From Elgaria multicarinata webbii (Eukaryota; Chordata; Lepidosauria; Squamata; Anguidae): DNA of 64,000 nucleotides. The position numbers and the translations under genes were made by a program. The notes beneath the pieces were generated by a model that was not told where the DNA came from, searched no databases, and was given only the letters and a program-made list of their open reading frames with translations. The DNA lies in NCBI RefSeq assembly GCF_023053635.1, contig NC_086173.1, positions 144,245,197 through 144,309,196 on the forward strand, read 5' to 3'. Of the stretch, positions 18,437-28,734 are shown piece after piece (the stretch's first letter is position 1; the number at the start of each line of letters is the position of its first letter).

Positions 18437-18869
18437 GCTGAATAAAACCTCCATAGCCAAAGGCAGTATATCTCCAAGAACAGGATACTGGGGCAAACAC
18501 TGGGCGTAGCCTCTTTGCCCTGCCCGTACGTTTCCAAGCAGTGTCAGGCTGGCTGATGTTAGGAACAGAATTCGGGACACACGATCACCCCCTAGTCGGA
18601 TCCAGGCAGGACACTCTTCCGTCCATCCAAACACCCCAGAGGCAGGCAGAAGCCACGGACTGTTGCCGACAGGGACGCACGAGGGCTGCATCTTCGGCCT
18701 GAAGAACTCAACTCTCCCCGCCGTGTGGGATGGCGCTGCCGCCCCCATCGGAAGGCACAGGCCGGCTGCCGACCAGGAACAAGGCCGCACAGGCGTAGCA
18801 CCCTTCCAGCTGCAGCGGGAGATGGCCAATAGAAACGTCCGGCCGCCGCCCCGGCTGCGCAGCTCCAGG

Positions 18870-19091
18870 CTACGGCCAGTCTGCCAGAGTCAGGTCCTCA
18901 AACATCAGGTACTGCTTCAGCAGCGGGGGAAGGTCGAAGTCCGCGATGGCTCGGAGCCGCCGGTGGCCGAGAGCCCTCCGGACAGACAGGCGGCTGAGGT
19001 GCTTGAGGGACGGGGGCTGCCGACGGCACGCCTCCATCCAGGAGATCAGGGCCGGCTGCGAGACGAGGCGCTTGGGCGGGGCTCCGGTTCT
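18870..19091 (-). CDS. ASB-type last exon: SOCS box
   Basis: Reads RTGAPPKRLVSQPALISWME, then ACRRQPPSLKHLSRLSVRRA, LGHRRLRAIADFDLPPLLKQ and YLMFEDLTLADWP stop. This is a SOCS box of the ASB type: compare ASB6 PPPLKHLCRVAIR and ASB8 LKTLARYAVRRSLG...LPLPASLKEYLLL. The usual Cys of the BC box is Ser here (HLSRL). Acceptor 'cttcctgccacag', 222 nt including the stop. Confidence 0.9.
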   Translation of the reverse strand, partial: RTGAPPKRLVSQPALISWMEACRRQPPSLKHLSRLSVRRALGHRRLRAIADFDLPPLLKQYLMFEDLTLADWP

Positions 19092-19166
19092 CTGTGGCAG
19101 GAAGACAGAAACAGGCTTTCCTCTGGAGGCTGGAGGGAGCGGAGGCGGAAGTTGGGCTGCCCCCCC

Positions 19167-19205
<39 letters not shown>

Positions 19206-22200
19206 GGCGGGGGGGGCCCATCCGCCTTGACACGGGGATGGGGCACAGCGGGGGCAGGGAACCCATGTCGCCTTGAGGGCTGAATTCCATTACAGAGAAG
19301 CTCTGGGGTGGGGTGAGGCTCCTGAGGAGGGCGGGGCTAAAGGCCAATGTGGGCGGGGCCAAAGGACCACCATAGTTTAGCTGAACACTCTTCATGCCAA
19401 TAACGAACTATGGAGAGGTGGAGAACCTCTTTCACCCCGAGGGCCAACCCATTCCAGAGAAGCTCTGGGGGGTGGGGGTGGGAATGCTGTTCAGTCGTGG
19501 GAGGGGCCAAAGGCAAAAGGGGCGGGGCTGAAATGCCAAAAAAGCTAAGCTTTAAGTGTATGGTAGCTTAAAGCTCTTACCGCCAGTAACTAAAGCCTCA
19601 GGAGCAGTTTTTCAACCTTTGAGAATGGGGGGGGGGGGGGGGGGGGGAAATGGCACAAATGCTGGGAAAACACTAAAAAGATCGTGGTCAGGGGGAAAAG
19701 GGGAGGGGCCACCTGGGGAAGCCCGCAGGGTCGTACTGATATCCCAGGTGGGGCAGATCTGTTTCCTGGGCCTGAGAAACAGAACCCCGGGTGGGCTGAG
19801 CTAGAACCAAATATGGGCAGGATTTGCAACACTGCAGGGTTGTGTAGCGCTCTGTGTGTGTGACCCTATTCCTCTCTCTCTCTGCCACGCCATCTCTCTG
19901 CAGGACACATGAATCTAGGCTGAGGGCCACATGTGGGCCTTGAGCTACAGGTTCCTCTCCCTGAGTCATAAGGAAGGATTTGTGAAAGATGGATTAGCAG
20001 ATGGGAGGTCAGTGGAGAGGAAAAGTTCATTACATTTATAGCCTGCCCTCAAAACAACAACCCTGTGAGATAGGTTGGGCTGAGAGTCAGTGACTGGCCC
20101 AAAGTCACCCAGTGAGCTTCCCTGGCTGAGTAGGGACTAGAACCTGGATCTCCAGACTCCCAGTCCAACACTCTAGCCACTACACTATTGGGAATGCACT
20201 ACTGTGGATGATGGAGCTTGTAGTCCGATATGACTGGAGGACAGCAGTTGGGGAAGGCCAGCGGGCTTTCGCAAAGGGGTTACCTTGTTTCTGTAGCAGA
20301 TGCAGGCCCCTGCCTGTACCAGCAAACGGATACACTCTGTCTGTCCACTGCACGCGGCCAGGTACATGGGGGTCACTCCCCAGTTGTCCTGCAGGTTCAC
20401 ATCTGCACCGTGCTGAGGAGGAAAGTGACTCATTAGCCCAGAGGTGATGAACCACTTTCAGGCCGAGGACCGGACTGCACTTCGGAGACACTCTCAGCGG
20501 CCATGATCCAGTGTCAGGTGAAGCCAAAGGCAAAAGGGGCGGGGCCAAATATACCAGCATACTGTGGCCCCGTTCAGAAGACACGTTAAACCACGGTGGT
20601 TAAGCTAGAAAGCCGGGCTGTGGTCAGAAGACACCTTAAACCAAGGCTTTAACCATGGTGAATAAAGCAAAAAGGCTCATTCACCGTGGTTCAAGCCGTG
20701 GTTTAAGGTGTCTTCTGAATGGGCCTTCTAGCTCAACGGTCTTCAACCTAAATGGTTCATAGCAAAGGTGTTGCTGCCATTTTGGGCAGTCGTGAAAGTG
20801 GGCCCCATGTTGCAGGTTGGCGGTCCGAGATGGGTCTTGGGTCTGGACCAATTGAGGACCCCTGCTGTAGCTGAAAGCTCTTATTGCCAGTAATTCAGCC
20901 TTTGGAGAGGCATTTCATCCTTTCTGAACAGGGCGGAGGGGGCTGGGAACTGCACAAATGCTGGGAAACCACCGAATCATTGGTGGCTGAGTGAAAGGGG
21001 GTGGGGCCAAGGGAAGAGGTGGGGCTATTTGTGGAACCACCCATGTCGTAGTGCCTCAGGACTGCGGGCCTCAAGTCCCCTCCCCACAATCCCAGCTGGC
21101 TGAAGTGCTATCATGCGAACCAAGTCCATGAGTCAACACCGGATGTCTTCAGGGCTACAATCTATAGGACAGGCGCCTGGTCCCAGTCCTCCACGCCCTC
21201 CCACTCCACTCCACCCCACCTCACGATAAAAGAGCAGCTGTGTGTATTTGTGAGAGCAATTTGCATTGGGAAAAGTCATGGTTTAAGCCTTCCCCACCCC
21301 CCAATGCCACAATCCCGGTCAGATTTGCCCTCCCCTCCTGCAGCAGCTTATTATATGCCGCTCCCAGTTTGTGGAATGGCTTGCCGGGAGAGATTCGTCA
21401 ACTTAACAGTCTTCCGGAATTTAAGAAAGCCACAAAGACTGATCTCTTCCGGCAGGCCTACCCAGTTGAATTTTAAGATGCCTTTTTCATCATGTGCTGC
21501 TTTTAATAATGTATTCGTTTAAAATGTTTTAATCAGTTATATGCATTTTATGGTGTTTGCATTTGTGTTGAACCCTGCCTTGATCCAGAGGGAGAGGCAG
21601 GTAACAAATAAATAAATTATTTTATTTATTGCATTTCTATACCGCCCAATAGCCGAAGCTCTCTGGGCGGTTTACTATTATTATTAGAAACATTTCACTA
21701 TCTAGCTACAGGCCCTTGGGAAGACGGCCACGGCTTGCGAGGCGGGAAGCCGGCACAGCCAGCAACAGAACAAGGAGGCCGGAAGGGCAATACCTGGATC
21801 AGCAGCAGGGTGCAGTCTGGGAAGAGGCCGATGGCGGCGTGGAGAGGGGTCCCTCCGTGTTTACAGCAGGAGTTGACGTCGGCGCCGTGCTGCAGCAGCA
21901 GCTCCACCGAGCGCCTCTGCCCCTTGTAGGCGGCCCAGTAGAGCGGCGTCTTGCCGTAATAATCTTTCCTGTCCACCAACTCCCTGCCTGAAACCAAAAG
22001 GCAGTGAGCAGCACGGAAACCAGCCGTTCATAATGGATTACGTATTTTTAATTATTTATATTTTAATTATGATATTTTTAATTATTCATATTTTAAATGT
22101 TTTTAAATGTTTTAATATTGTAGCTTGTTTAATTATTTTTTTAAATTATTGTATCTCTCTCTTTGCTTTAACTGTACATGTTTTAATTTGTAAAGCCGCC

Positions 22201-24234
22201 TTGAGTTCCAGTTTGGGAAAAAGGAAGGATATAAATTATAGGGTGACCCTATGAAAAGGAGGACAGGGCTCCTGTACCTTTAACAGTTGTATTGAAGAGG
22301 GAATTTCAGCAGGTGTCATTTGTATATATGGAGAACCTGGTGAAATTCCCTCTTCATCACAACAGTTAAAGCTGCAGGTGCCCTGCCCTCTTTTGTATCT
22401 GGTCACTCTAGTATAGCTCCTGCAGCTTTAACTGTTGTGATGAAGAGGGAATTTCACCAGGTTCTCCATATATACAAATGTCACCTGTTGAAATTCCCAC
22501 TTCTATGCAAATATTAAAGATACAGGAGCCCTGTCCTCCTTTTCATATGGTCACCCTACATATAAATAAATATAACAACAACAGCAGCATGTTTGCTGGA
22601 AGCTGGAGGCCTGGTCTGCAGCACATACAGTAATGCAGAAGTGTGGAACCTCTTTCAGCCCGAGGGCCACATTCCATTCAAAGAAGTTCTTGGGGGGCTG
22701 CATTCCAGTGGTGGGCGTGGCAAAAGGGGCGGGGCCAAAATACTTGCATATTGTAGCTGAGGTAAGCCTCAGGAGAGGCATGTCAACTTTTCCGAATGAG
22801 AAAAATAATGAGCCATGGCTGGGGGAAAGGAAGTGTGGGCAGGGGCTGTGGGCGTGGCTGTATGTGGAACCCCGGAGGGCCAGGTTGGAACTGCGCCAGG
22901 CTGGGGAAGGCTGCCATAAGGTATGGGAAGAAGGGGATTGTGGGAAAAGCTGGATTTTGAGGAGGGATGTGAAAGAAGTCAATGAGGTGGCATCACACAT
23001 ATGTTCTGAGAGGCAACACCTCTGCAAGCATACAGGGCAGCAAGGGAAGGGAGGAGACCTTTGGGCAGTGGTGCTAGATCATGGGCAGGTATGCCATGTG
23101 AAGAGAGATGGGAATGGGGGTGGGGAGGCTATGGGGGGATAAGAGCAAGGCGCTTGTGCTGGATCCAGGCATGGCCATGAAGCCAGGGGAGGGATTTTCA
23201 GAGGGGCATCCCAGGACCAGAGGAACAAGAGAGGTGAATGGTTGGGCAGCAGAGTGCTGGGCGGGAGGGGGCAAAGGAGACTGCACTAGTCCAGGAGAGA
23301 GATGGCCAGTTTTTGCTGAGAGGGCCAGAGAGGAAGGGCCATATTTTGGCCCCTGGGGGGCCAACTGTTTGGGCCTGCAACTCCTTCCAGGTGTTTGGGC
23401 CTACAACTCCCATTAGCCCTAGCCAGTATAGCCAATGGTGAGGCATGATGGGACTTATAGTTCAAAAGAGCTGGAGGGCCACAAGTTGCCCACCTTTGTT
23501 GCAAACAGGGCAGCAACACCATAGCTACAGTCTGAGTGCGGAGAAGGAAGGGAGACGTCAAAGAGAAACCCAAGGCTACCCGCAGCCTGTTCGACAGGGT
23601 GCTAGGAAGAGGGGTGGAAATGTCTGCTGTATTTTCAAAAGCTGGAGGCAGGGCTGAAAAGGTGACTGGGGCAGAGCCTGGCTGGATCTGACCAAAGGCC
23701 CACCGAGCTAAGTGTCTTGTTCCCAATAATAGTCAGCCAGGTGTCTTCATTGTCCCTCTCTGTGTTTTGCAAAACCCAAATTAGGCAACATAAGAGAGTT
23801 CAAATCAACATGCTCAATTTGCATACTCAATACAGGTTTCAAAATTCAGCTACACACTCACACACACTGGTTTTCTGGGACGCGACATTTCGATTGCCTG
23901 GGCACAGGACTGTACTGGTTCCTGATTAAAGTGGTTCAGCGGTCCTACGTGCAACACCCACCTGAGGTCACCAGGAGTTGCTTCAACTTCTCCACGTTGC
24001 CGCGGCTGGCCTCGTAGTGCAACTCCGTCCACCTGTAGTTGTAGCTGGGCGCTGCCTGGTAACGCTTGGCCGGGGGGCGCGAGGACTCTGGGGCGGCCTG
24101 GTTGCCGTAGGGCGCTCTGGAGAGGGAACTGATGTAGAAGCCCATCTTGCCAATGGAACAGACTCCCTCCGTCCACATGGATCGGCCGGCACAGGAGGGG
24201 CGTGGGCAGCATAGGGCTCTGGGCTGACGCAACG
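18870..24234 (-). CDS. ankyrin-repeat/SOCS-box (ASB-type) protein
   Basis: Coding exons in reading order: 24178-23962 (start ATG at 24,178, exon begins 24,234), 21987-21794, 20412-20284, 19091-18870 (stop TGA at 18,870). Phases match, giving 253 codons. After a 45-residue Tyr/Pro/Arg-rich start come three or four ankyrin repeats (TELHYEASRGNVEKLKQLL; KTPLYWAAYKGQRRSVELLL; GTPLHAAIG; VTPMYLAACSGQTECIRLLV) and a C-terminal SOCS box (PSLKHLSRLSVRRALG...LPPLLKQYLMF) with the Leu-Cys/Ser box-B/C-like helix and LPLPxxLK-type Cul5 segment. ASB proteins bring substrates to Elongin B/C-Cullin-5-Rbx2 ligases. At 253 residues it is shorter than usual ASBs (about 290-600); an internal exon may be missed. 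I cannot assign a paralogue. A 5' noncoding exon near 29.0 kb is likely. Confidence 0.85.
19168..19203 (+). repeat. (CA)n microsatellite
   Basis: About 17 CA units in the ASB-type intron, 77 bp from the acceptor of the last exon. Confidence 0.97.
19414..19800 (+). mobile_element. family E element (hAT-like), copy 1
   Basis: Begins 'gaggtggagaacctctttca' and includes 'ccagagaagctctgggg', 'aaaaggggcggggctgaaat' and 'cagtttttcaacctttgaga'. The same blocks recur in order at 20,440, 22,633, 35,503, 39,118 and 54,140. A 25-G run lies at about 19,627-19,648. Confidence 0.7.
20028..20190 (-). mobile_element. CORE-SINE, reverse copy
   Basis: 'taggttgggctgagagtcag' to 'ctctagccactacacta' is the CORE block and tRNA-like head in reverse; the tail is shortened. 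Confidence 0.78.
20284..20412 (-). CDS. ASB-type exon: ankyrin repeat
   Basis: Reads HGADVNLQDNWGVTPMYLAA then CSGQTECIRLLVQAGACICY and RNK: a full ankyrin repeat (G-TP-LAA-G----v--Ll--GA). Exactly 43 codons, phase 0 at both ends; acceptor 'actttcctcctcag', donor AAG|GTAACC. Confidence 0.94.
20572..20731. mobile_element. family C palindromic MITE nested in family E
   Basis: Ends 'cccgttcagaagacacgtta' and its near complement at 'aggtgtcttctgaatgggcc'; the arms pair through 'aaccacggtggttaagc'. About 160 bp. Confidence 0.82.
20738..20866. mobile_element. short hAT-like MITE nested in family E
   Basis: Left end 'caacggtcttcaaccta', right end 'caattgaggacccctg'. Its boundaries come from where family E sequence stops and resumes. 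Confidence 0.55.
21285..21623 (+). mobile_element. L2-like LINE 3' end
   Basis: Plus-strand codons read SLLYAAPSLWNGLPGEIRQL then NSLPEFKKATKTDLF, the AAP-LWN-LP-xIR...FKxxLKTxLF motif that ends L2-type reverse transcriptases, followed by an A/T-rich tail to 'acaaataaataaat'. Confidence 0.85.
21624..21685 (-). mobile_element. L2-like LINE tail, opposite orientation
   Basis: 'attgcatttctataccgccc' and 'gccgaagctctctgggcggt', the reverse of the common tail. It abuts the tail of the previous LINE head-on. Confidence 0.8.
21794..21987 (-). CDS. ASB-type exon: two ankyrin repeats
   Basis: Two nt complete Gly, then RELVDRKDYYGKTPLYWAAY, KGQRRSVELLLQHGADVNSC, CKHGGTPLHAAIGLFPDCTL and LLIQ. The two TPL(Y/H)xAA turns mark ankyrin repeats. 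Phase 1 in, phase 0 out; acceptor 'ccttttggtttcag', donor CAG|GTATTG. Confidence 0.95.
22050..22237 (+). mobile_element. LINE 3' tail (L2/CR1 type), A/T rich
   Basis: A 'attttaatt'-rich stretch ends in 'gtaaagccgccttgagttcc' and 'aggaaggatataaat', the typical sauropsid LINE tail with a 3' hairpin. Confidence 0.6.
22238..22557. mobile_element. MITE family F, full copy
   Basis: From TAGGGTGACCCTATGAAAAG to 'catatggtcaccctaca'. An internal pair of ends at about 22,400-22,415 ('tctggtcactctagtatag') gives two facing half elements. Confidence 0.85.
22633..22915 (+). mobile_element. family E element, copy 3
   Basis: 'gtgtggaacctctttcagcc', 'aaaaggggcggggccaaaat' and 'ggaaccccggagggccag' occur in family order without interruption, so this copy serves as the local reference. 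Confidence 0.72.
23376..23500. mobile_element. family A element
   Basis: 'gcctacaactcccattagcc' faces 'gatgggacttatagttcaaa'; ends at 'ccacaagttgcccaccttt'. Confidence 0.7.
23962..24234 (-). CDS. ASB-type first coding exon
   Basis: The exon begins after 'tgtttctttctcag' at 24,234. The first in-frame ATG is at 24,178: MWTEGVCSIGKMGFYISSLS, RAPYGNQAAPESSRPPAKRY, QAAPSYNYRWTELHYEASRG and NVEKLKQLLVTS. WTELHYEASRG begins the first ankyrin repeat. A second ATG (codon 12) is also possible. The frame is open to the acceptor without an upstream stop, so an earlier coding start in a previous exon cannot be excluded. Donor TCAG|GTGGGT. Confidence 0.88.
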
Positions 24235-24430
24235 CTGAGAAAGAAACAGGGATAAGGTTCAGAGGTTAGGACCCCTGGCAGGGCACGGCAGCAGGGTGAG
24301 CCCCGCTTTCCTCTGGGTTTGTTCCACAGCACACCTCCATGGTTGTGGGCTGCTAAATCAGGGCTGGGCCAATGGATGTGGAGCACCATGGCCATTTTTG
24401 TGCTCCCCTCTGCCCCCCACCCAGTATCGT

Positions 24431-24751
24431 ACTGCCCTTATACAAATCTATGGTGCAACCACATTAGAATACCGTGTACAGTGCTTGTCACCACACCTAA
24501 AAAAGGATATGATAGAGCTGGAAAAAGTGCAGAAAAGGGCAACTAAAATGATCAAGGGGCTGGAGCATCTCCCCTGTGAGGGAAGGTTACGTCAACTGGG
24601 ATTGTTTAGCTTGGAAAAAAGGAGGCTAAGAGGAGACCTGATAAGAGGTATGGTATGGAGAATGTGGACAGGGAGACATTTTTCTCCCTCTCTCAAAATA
24701 CTAGAACCCGGGATCATCCCATGAAGCTGATTGGTGGGAGATCCAGGACAA

Positions 24752-24796
<45 letters not shown>

Positions 24797-25460
24797 TTAT
24801 TTATATAGCACCATCAATGTACATGGTGCTGTACAGAGTAAAATAGTAAATAGCAAGACCCTGCCGCATAGGCTTACTATCTAATAAAACCACAATAAAA
24901 CAATAAGGAGGGGAAGAGAAAGCAAACAGGCACTGGGTAGGGTAAACAGGCACAGGGTAGGGTAAAACTAACAGTATAAACTCAGAACAAAATCAAGTTT
25001 TAAAAGCTTTAGGAAAAAGAAAAGTTTTTAGCTGAGCTTTAAAAGCTGCGGTTGAACTTGTAGTTCTCAAATGTTCTGGAAGAGCATTCCAGGCATAAGG
25101 GGCTGCAGAAGAAAATGGACGAAGTACTTCTTCACACAGTGCATAGTTAAATTATGGAATTCACAACCACAATATGTGGTGATGGCCACCAGCTTGGATG
25201 GCTTTAAAAGGGGGTTGGATAAATTCCTGGAGGCAAAGGTTATCAATGGCTACTAGCCCTGATAGTTGTGTGCTACCTCCAGTATTCGAGGCAGTAAGCC
25301 TGTGTGCACCAGTTGCTGGGGAACATGGGCGGGAGGGTGCTGTTGCACCATGTCCTGCTTCTTCAACCTTGGCTGATGGCTGGTTGGCCACTGTGTGAAC
25401 AGAGTGCTGGACTAGATGGACCCTTGGTCTGATCCAGCAGGGCGCTTCTGACGTTTTTAT
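24431..25460 (+). mobile_element. CR1-type LINE 3' part, split by an L2 copy
   Basis: 24,431-24,750 encodes [19 protein letters not shown] and [13 protein letters not shown]; 25,114-25,460 continues with [19 protein letters not shown] and [15 protein letters not shown], ending in 'ctagatggacccttggtctg'. The same continuous order, reversed, is at 43,105-43,790. The gap is filled by an L2 tail. Confidence 0.85.
24751..25113 (-). mobile_element. L2 LINE 3' end nested in CR1
   Basis: (ATT)n at 24,751-24,794 then the reverse complement of 27,440-27,760: 'ggtgctgtacagagtaaaat', 'agaccctgccgcataggctt' and 'ctggaagagcattccaggca' are all shared. Confidence 0.88.
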
Positions 25461-25822
25461 CCGTGTTCCCCTGCCGCCACTGAATTTGCTGTCATGGTGG
25501 CTGTAGCACAAAAATTAGCAGGGGAAGCGCCTGCCTTGTTTCCAAACAGGATTCTGGGAGGTTTCCGGGAGTGCAATTCCAGTTGGAAACAAGGAGCACG
25601 CTCACAACACGCCTCATTTCCCTGCTGTGGCAAACTCAGCAGCACGTTTGGTGATGGCAGGAGCAAAGTACGCCCTATGGTGGGTTCCAGTGGGGCCACT
25701 GCAGCCTCTGCGACCCACAGAGTCACTGTACCTGCAACAGGAGGAGGAAACAACAGCTCGTCATCAATGGGAATTGAAGTAGGGGTTCGGATGGGGACCA
25801 TCAGCTGCAGTCACACCAGTTG
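25461..25822. other. unassigned stretch upstream of ASB-type gene
   Basis: No match was recognised. Short plus- and minus-strand ORFs of about 110 codons overlap one another and have no domain signature. Confidence 0.3.
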
Positions 25823-25824
25823 CC

Positions 25825-26165
25825 TATGAGCTTCTCTACATTAAGCAAAAATCCCGCATCCTTACCAGACTTTCTTCCGGAGTCTTTCCAGGTTTACAAC
25901 TGGCTCCTTTAGATGGCAACCATGTGATTTAGAATTGAAAACTTCCCTTCTTGGCAGTGCCCTATATATCCAATGAAACATCACCATGTAGTGGCAGAAT
26001 TATGTGCTAGGTTGGCATTGCACAGTGCCGATATCTGGGTCAGTTTTTATTTCAGCTTATCTCCAAACTTTTTGAAAGCGGGATAAAGGGGAAAGCACGG
26101 GAGAAGTCCTGGAGGTTGATGACATCATGTAGTGGACTCGCAAACTTCCTTGAGTGATCAATCAC
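25825..26165 (+). mobile_element. MITE family G copy
   Basis: Starts 'agcttctctacattaagcaa' and parallels 2,636-2,945 in reverse, including 'tagaattgaaaacttccctt' and 'ggggaaagcacgggagaagt'. The copies differ at roughly one base in five, so the family is old. Confidence 0.65.
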
Positions 26166-27044
26166 GAGCACACAATAATCACTTGTGCAAAGAAGCTCTA
26201 TGACATGCCAAACATTCACACAACCATCATGGCAACTTCACCACTGTTTCACACTCCTGAGCAATGGGGTGTTCCTGGGCAGCCTTTCACAGGCTCAGCG
26301 TCCTTTCAAAGACAGGGACAGCACTGGCAACTAACCATGGAACGGGCCTTTGGACCCTGCCTGTGTGCTTCCAGGAAGCATCTGGATGGGCCGTTGGTCT
26401 GATCTGGTCAGCAGGGTTCTCCTTCAATCTTATGGAGCTTTATTGTAGTATCTATTTGTTTACAAATGTACATGTTGATCAAGAAAGTGGGGAGCGGGCA
26501 TGAACTCAAACAGCACTAGTCCCCAAAAGTCGCATTCATCCCCCATGACTACTTTTTGCCAGCAAGCTGGGGTGGTGGTGGAAGAGCTCTCTTTTGTAAT
26601 CTCTGTCTACTTTCAAACCTATCTGTCCCCCCCACATTTCCTTTCACACACATTCAGGAAAACAGTTTTAGCCCCTCTCTGGCAGGTTGATGCAACCAAC
26701 ATTCTTAGCTGACCTAGACTGCCTGTCTTCAATTAGTGCCTTTTCACACACGATGAAGGCAAACCAGAATTGTCACTAAAGGTATGCGAGACAGAGAGAC
26801 TCAGCCCCACTTTACTCTCTCCTGAACTGCTGTGGCACACGTTTGCAAACACAAATGGATCTCCACTTCTTGTTTGGTCACCCTTTTATACGTTCAAGTT
26901 TACACAAAATGCCTTAGATGTACACCTAAAAAAAAGGAATGGGTGAGATCAGGCCTCCTTTTGCAATGCTGCTTGCAGGATAGTTCTACAGCTCATCCTA
27001 ACACTAGCTAAATCTTGTCGTTTTTTCCTGTATAATATTGCCAG
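26166..27044. other. intron stretch without recognised features
   Basis: No exon or repeat was identified with confidence. It probably lies in the first intron of the ASB-type gene. Confidence 0.35.
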
Positions 27045-27760
27045 GATTCGATCATTTTTGTCTGTCTCTTCTGCCAAGACGCTTGTTCATGCGCTGGTCA
27101 TTTCACGGTTGGACTACTGCAACCTTCTTTTCTCTGGCCTTCCTTCTTCTCACATCAGTCCGTTGGTTTCTGTTCACCACTCTGCCTCAAAGATCATCTT
27201 CTTGGCTCACCACTCTGACCATGTTACTCCGCTTCTGAAATCTCTTCATTGGCTTCCAATTCACTTCAGAATCCAATATAAACTTCTCCTGTTAACCATC
27301 AAAGCTTTTCACTATCTAGCTCCTTCCTATCTCTCCTCTCTCATCTCACACTATTGCCCCGCTCGTGCTCTTTGCTCCTCTGATGCCATGTTTCTCGCCT
27401 GCCCAAGGGCCTCTACTTCCCTTGCTCGGCTTCGTCCATTTTCTTCTGCTGCCCCTTACGCCTGGAACACTCTTCCAGAACATTTGAGAACTACAAGTTC
27501 AATCGCAGCTTTTAAAGCTCAACTAAAAACTTTTCTTTTTCCTAAAGCTTTTAAAACTTGATGTTGTGCGGACTTTATACTGTTAGTTTTACCCTACCCT
27601 GTGCCTGCTTACCCTACCCTGTGCCTGTTTGCATTCTCTTCCCCTCCTTATTGTTTTACTATGATTTTATTAGATTGTAAGCCTATGCGGCAGGGTCTTG
27701 CTATTTACTGTTTTACTCTGTACAGCACCATGTACATTGATGGTGCTATATAAATAAATA

Positions 27761-27802
<42 letters not shown>
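27045..27802 (+). mobile_element. L2-clade LINE, 5'-truncated, open RT tail
   Basis: 27,058-27,561 is open for 167 codons: TLVHALVISRLDYCNLLFSG, LKSLHWLPIHFRIQYKLLLL, TIKAFHYLAPSYL, AAPYAWNTLPEHLRTTSSIA and FKAQLKTFLFPKAF. These are L2-clade reverse-transcriptase C-terminal motifs. The 3' UTR has 'gattgtaagcctatgcggca', a 'gtacagcaccatgtac' hairpin, then (AAT)n. A 19-bp phrase 'taccctaccctgtgcctg' is tandemly repeated at about 27,590. Confidence 0.92.
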
Positions 27803-27803
<1 letters not shown>

Positions 27804-28424
27804 GCTTGGTGCAGTTGCAACACAGCTCCATTGGATATCCCCCACCCCTTTCAGTTTCTGAGCCAATCTAACTGTTCCAATCCACACCTTTCAGCATTTT
27901 TGCTAACCATGGTTAGCTCAAACAACAGACAAACCAATTTTTATCTCTCCCACCTCCCCACCCCAACACACACAGAAGTTAGCAGGCTTACAACCTGCCA
28001 GGGCTTGGAACTCGAAATATGTGATGCATCATGAAATTTCATGAAATCTCTGGTGAATCTCTCTGAGTCACTATTGTTCCGCTTAAGTAGCACTAGGACT
28101 CAGCCTTGACGCATGCAAAGTAATAATCAAGAAGTGCTCTTAAGCATGCACAGAGTGCATCTTCCTCCCAACTAAATACACTCTCGCTCCTGCAAAAATA
28201 AATCTGGAGTAAGAGGATTTGGTTTCAAGGCAAGTCTTGAGCCACACCCCACCTGGCTTCTCAAGGGGTCTGCTAGCCCAGGACCACTTGGAGCCCTAGC
28301 CTACAAACGCCATCAGATCCACCACCTTGCTTTCACCACCTGCAGCAGAAGCAGAGAATGACCCCAAGGGTGCAGGAGTTTAATACCCAGGCAGCACAGC
28401 CCTGGACATCTGTCGGGTGCACTT

Positions 28425-28450
28425 CTACACTTGATATTAGCCAAAAGGCC
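28425..28450 (-). pseudogene. U2 snRNA 5' fragment
   Basis: The minus strand matches 25 of 26 bases of the 5' domain of U2 snRNA (GGCCTTTTGGCTAA, then ATCAAGTGTAG, with one change between them). Neither side continues as U2. It is far too short to be a gene and is best read as a retroposed or recombined relic. Confidence 0.75.
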
Positions 28451-28734
28451 GGAACACATGCAGAGTGCAGTTGTCCCAACTCACCGTTATTAATGGTTGA
28501 CGCTTGACCACACGTCCATCTGAACTCAGGCAGGTGTGGAATAGAGGCTTTCAAACCAGATGAACCCCGACCACTCTCCTTGAGAAAAATCTGGGGTGGG
28601 GGGAACCCATGGCGACAGCAATCGGTAAAGAGCACGTCTGTCCTATTCTAGTGGAGAGAAACAGCTGTCCTAGGCAGCCATCATCGAGGATCCCCTGGGG
28701 CGTAAAGCTGGGCCTCGCGCCCTGAATCGATTCA

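Larger units (their letters stand above)
20440..21085 (+). mobile_element. family E element, copy 2, twice interrupted
   Basis: Its left half (20,440-20,570, 'ggcaaaaggggcggggccaa') stops at 'catactgtgg' and resumes at 'tgtagctgaaagctc' (20,866), matching uninterrupted copy 3. Between them lie a family C element (20,572-20,731) and a second element (about 20,738-20,865). Confidence 0.72.

Noticed and set aside
18071-18829. 252-codon minus-strand ORF
   Set aside because: It crosses a family A transposon and shows no domain; the plus-strand 206-codon ORF over the same DNA is equally domainless and runs into the CA repeat and the SOCS-box exon's shadow.
27058-27561. Host protein-coding gene of 167 codons
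   Set aside because: It reads L2-type reverse transcriptase and is followed by an L2 3' UTR.
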